A stretch of 64,000 nucleotides of DNA from Streptomyces griseorubiginosus. Its GTDB lineage: Bacteria; Actinomycetota; Actinomycetes; Streptomycetales; Streptomycetaceae. This document shows, piece by piece, positions 63,013 to 64,000 of the stretch (positions within the stretch are counted from its first letter, which is position 1; each line of letters starts with the position of its first letter). The stretch lies in contig NZ_KQ948747.1 of assembly GCF_001514195.1 (NCBI RefSeq), forward strand, positions 11,572 through 75,571, written 5' to 3'. The translations under genes were made by a program, and so were the position numbers. The notes beneath the pieces were generated by a model. The model saw only the letters and a list, made by a program, of their open reading frames with translations, did no database searches and had not been told where the DNA came from.

Positions 63013-64000
63013 TCAGGCACGCTTGTCTGCCGCTGTTCGTAGGGCGCGTAGCAAATGGTTGTGATCGGGATCGGCTTGGGCGGGATACAGGAAGCGGCGG
63101 CGCAGGAAGGCGTAGGACAGCTCGTTGCGTGGGTCGACGAGCGCCTGTTGGCCTCCTGCGCCGCTGTGTCCGAACGAGCTTGCAGCCAATGAGGGGTAGG
63201 TCTCGGAATAGGTGTGAAAGCCGACAGCCCAGGCTTTTTGGGATCGCAGCACTAGATCGAAGCCGTTGCTTTGGACTTGGGCGAATGCGGAGGCGGTGTC
63301 GGCGCTGAGGAGCGGTTGGTGACAGTCCACGGGGCTGGCCAGTGCGGAGTAGAGCTTGGCTAGGCCTCGGGCTGTGCCTACGCCTCCGAAAGAGGCTGTT
63401 CCTTTGGATCGGACGGCGGCGAGGTTGGGGAGTTCCCACACCTCGCGGTTACCAGGAGCGTGACGGTTGAACGCTACGCCGCTGAGGCTGTCCGGGGCGG
63501 CTGCTGTTGCGGCCAAACCGGCGAGTCGTTCGGGCGTATGGATCATCGGTTGCGCCGGAAGGTACCGGTGCTCCTGGTCTGCCGGCAGTCCCAGGTAGAG
63601 GTCGAGCCCGAGCGGGTCGCGGAGTTGCTCGTTGAAGAGCGTTTGCACGCTCGTTCCGGTGGCCCGTCGTACGACTTCGCCACTGAGGGCGGCTATCACC
63701 AGGGCGTGGTAACCGGAGGAGGTGCCGGGCCGCCAGAACGGGCGTTGCGCCGCGAGCCGCTCGGCGACGACCTGGTCGTCCGCGATGTCGTCCATGGTGA
63801 AGCCGTTGGTCGCGCCTACCAGCCCAGCCTGGTGCGAGACCAGCTCGCGCAGCGAGATGTCCTGCTTGTCCTTGACGGCAAACTCGGGCCAGTACCGACT
63901 GACCGGTGCGTCGAGGTCGAGGACGGCCTGCTGCACCAGCAGCGCCAGGACGATGTGGGTGATGCCCTTGCTCGCGGAGTAGATGCCCAGAAGGGAATCC
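63013..64000 (-). CDS. serine hydrolase, beta-lactamase/esterase (EstB) family, 5' end outside window
   Basis: About 329 residues are present; the gene enters from the right edge. The nucleophile motif SxxK is YSASKGITH near the edge. The YxN-equivalent is SGYHALVIAALSGEVV, and the third motif is HSGAGGQQALVDP. DLDAPVSRYWPEFAVKDKQD then ISLRELVSHQAGL is typical of class C-like penicillin-binding esterases. Likely a cytoplasmic or secreted esterase; the missing N-terminus decides which. Confidence 0.9.
   Translation of the reverse strand, partial: DSLLGIYSASKGITHIVLALLVQQAVLDLDAPVSRYWPEFAVKDKQDISLRELVSHQAGLVGATNGFTMDDIADDQVVAERLAAQRPFWRPGTSSGYHALVIAALSGEVVRRATGTSVQTLFNEQLRDPLGLDLYLGLPADQEHRYLPAQPMIHTPERLAGLAATAAAPDSLSGVAFNRHAPGNREVWELPNLAAVRSKGTASFGGVGTARGLAKLYSALASPVDCHQPLLSADTASAFAQVQSNGFDLVLRSQKAWAVGFHTYSETYPSLAASSFGHSGAGGQQALVDPRNELSYAFLRRRFLYPAQADPDHNHLLRALRTAADKRA

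Noticed and set aside
1..64000. tRNA or rRNA genes
   Set aside because: No cloverleaf with conserved T-arm sequence and no rRNA-like stretch was noticed, but this was not searched by covariance model.

Overview
High-GC, densely overlapping genes, conservon, Tat and lipoprotein signals and MsiK-style ABC systems point to Streptomyces or a close relative. The many broken transposases and gene fragments suggest an accessory, arm-like part of the chromosome. All family assignments were made by reading the sequence; no database search was run.

Layout. 1-16.6 kb: one enormous gene, open at the left edge, encoding more than 5,500 residues of repeated beta-rich modules with papain-like and clan-CD-like (His-Gly / Ala-Cys) signatures. 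16.8-18.2 kb: decayed quinone oxidoreductase and IS3 remnants. 18.6-21.3 kb: carboxymuconolactone-decarboxylase-like protein, epoxide hydrolase and a divergent TetR regulator, with three evenly spaced palindromes between the last two. 22.4-27.5 kb: a four-gene molybdenum hydroxylase operon of the PaoABC type with its XdhC-like maturation factor. 27.5-31.4 kb: a TetR gene, pieces of CocE-type hydrolase, a second 2Fe-2S subunit and MarR genes, a small secreted protein, and an ECF sigma factor with a membrane partner. 31.4-36.8 kb: class II glutamine amidotransferase, a GluABCD-type polar amino-acid ABC transporter and a divergent LysR regulator.

37.6-41.4 kb: a complete conservon (cvnA-B-C-D plus a P450 that lacks the ExxR motif). 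41.4-47.4 kb: a transposon graveyard (IS256, IS110, IS481, IS630 remnants and part of a response regulator) with an intact GMC oxidoreductase. 47.6-48.9 kb: a TnpB element. 48.9-55.2 kb: a polyol/sugar uptake and catabolism operon (binding protein, two permeases, zinc dehydrogenase, PfkB kinase, DeoR repressor) without its own ATPase. 56.4-58.6 kb: a lower-GC island with small orphan ORFs, a Pup-like protein ending in FVQKGGQ, and, three bases later, a RimK-type ATP-grasp ligase. 59-61.6 kb: LysR, SnoaL-like protein and amidohydrolase. 61.9-62.9 kb: a nearly intact IS5-family element with perfect 17-bp inverted repeats. 63.0-64.0 kb: a truncated serine hydrolase.

The strongest candidate for something new is the Pup-like/ATP-grasp pair. 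Pup normally works with the glutamine-synthetase-like enzymes Dop and PafA. A Pup tail coupled to an ATP-grasp ligase suggests a carrier-protein or alternative tagging chemistry, comparable in logic to LysW/LysX. The giant gene is the second candidate.
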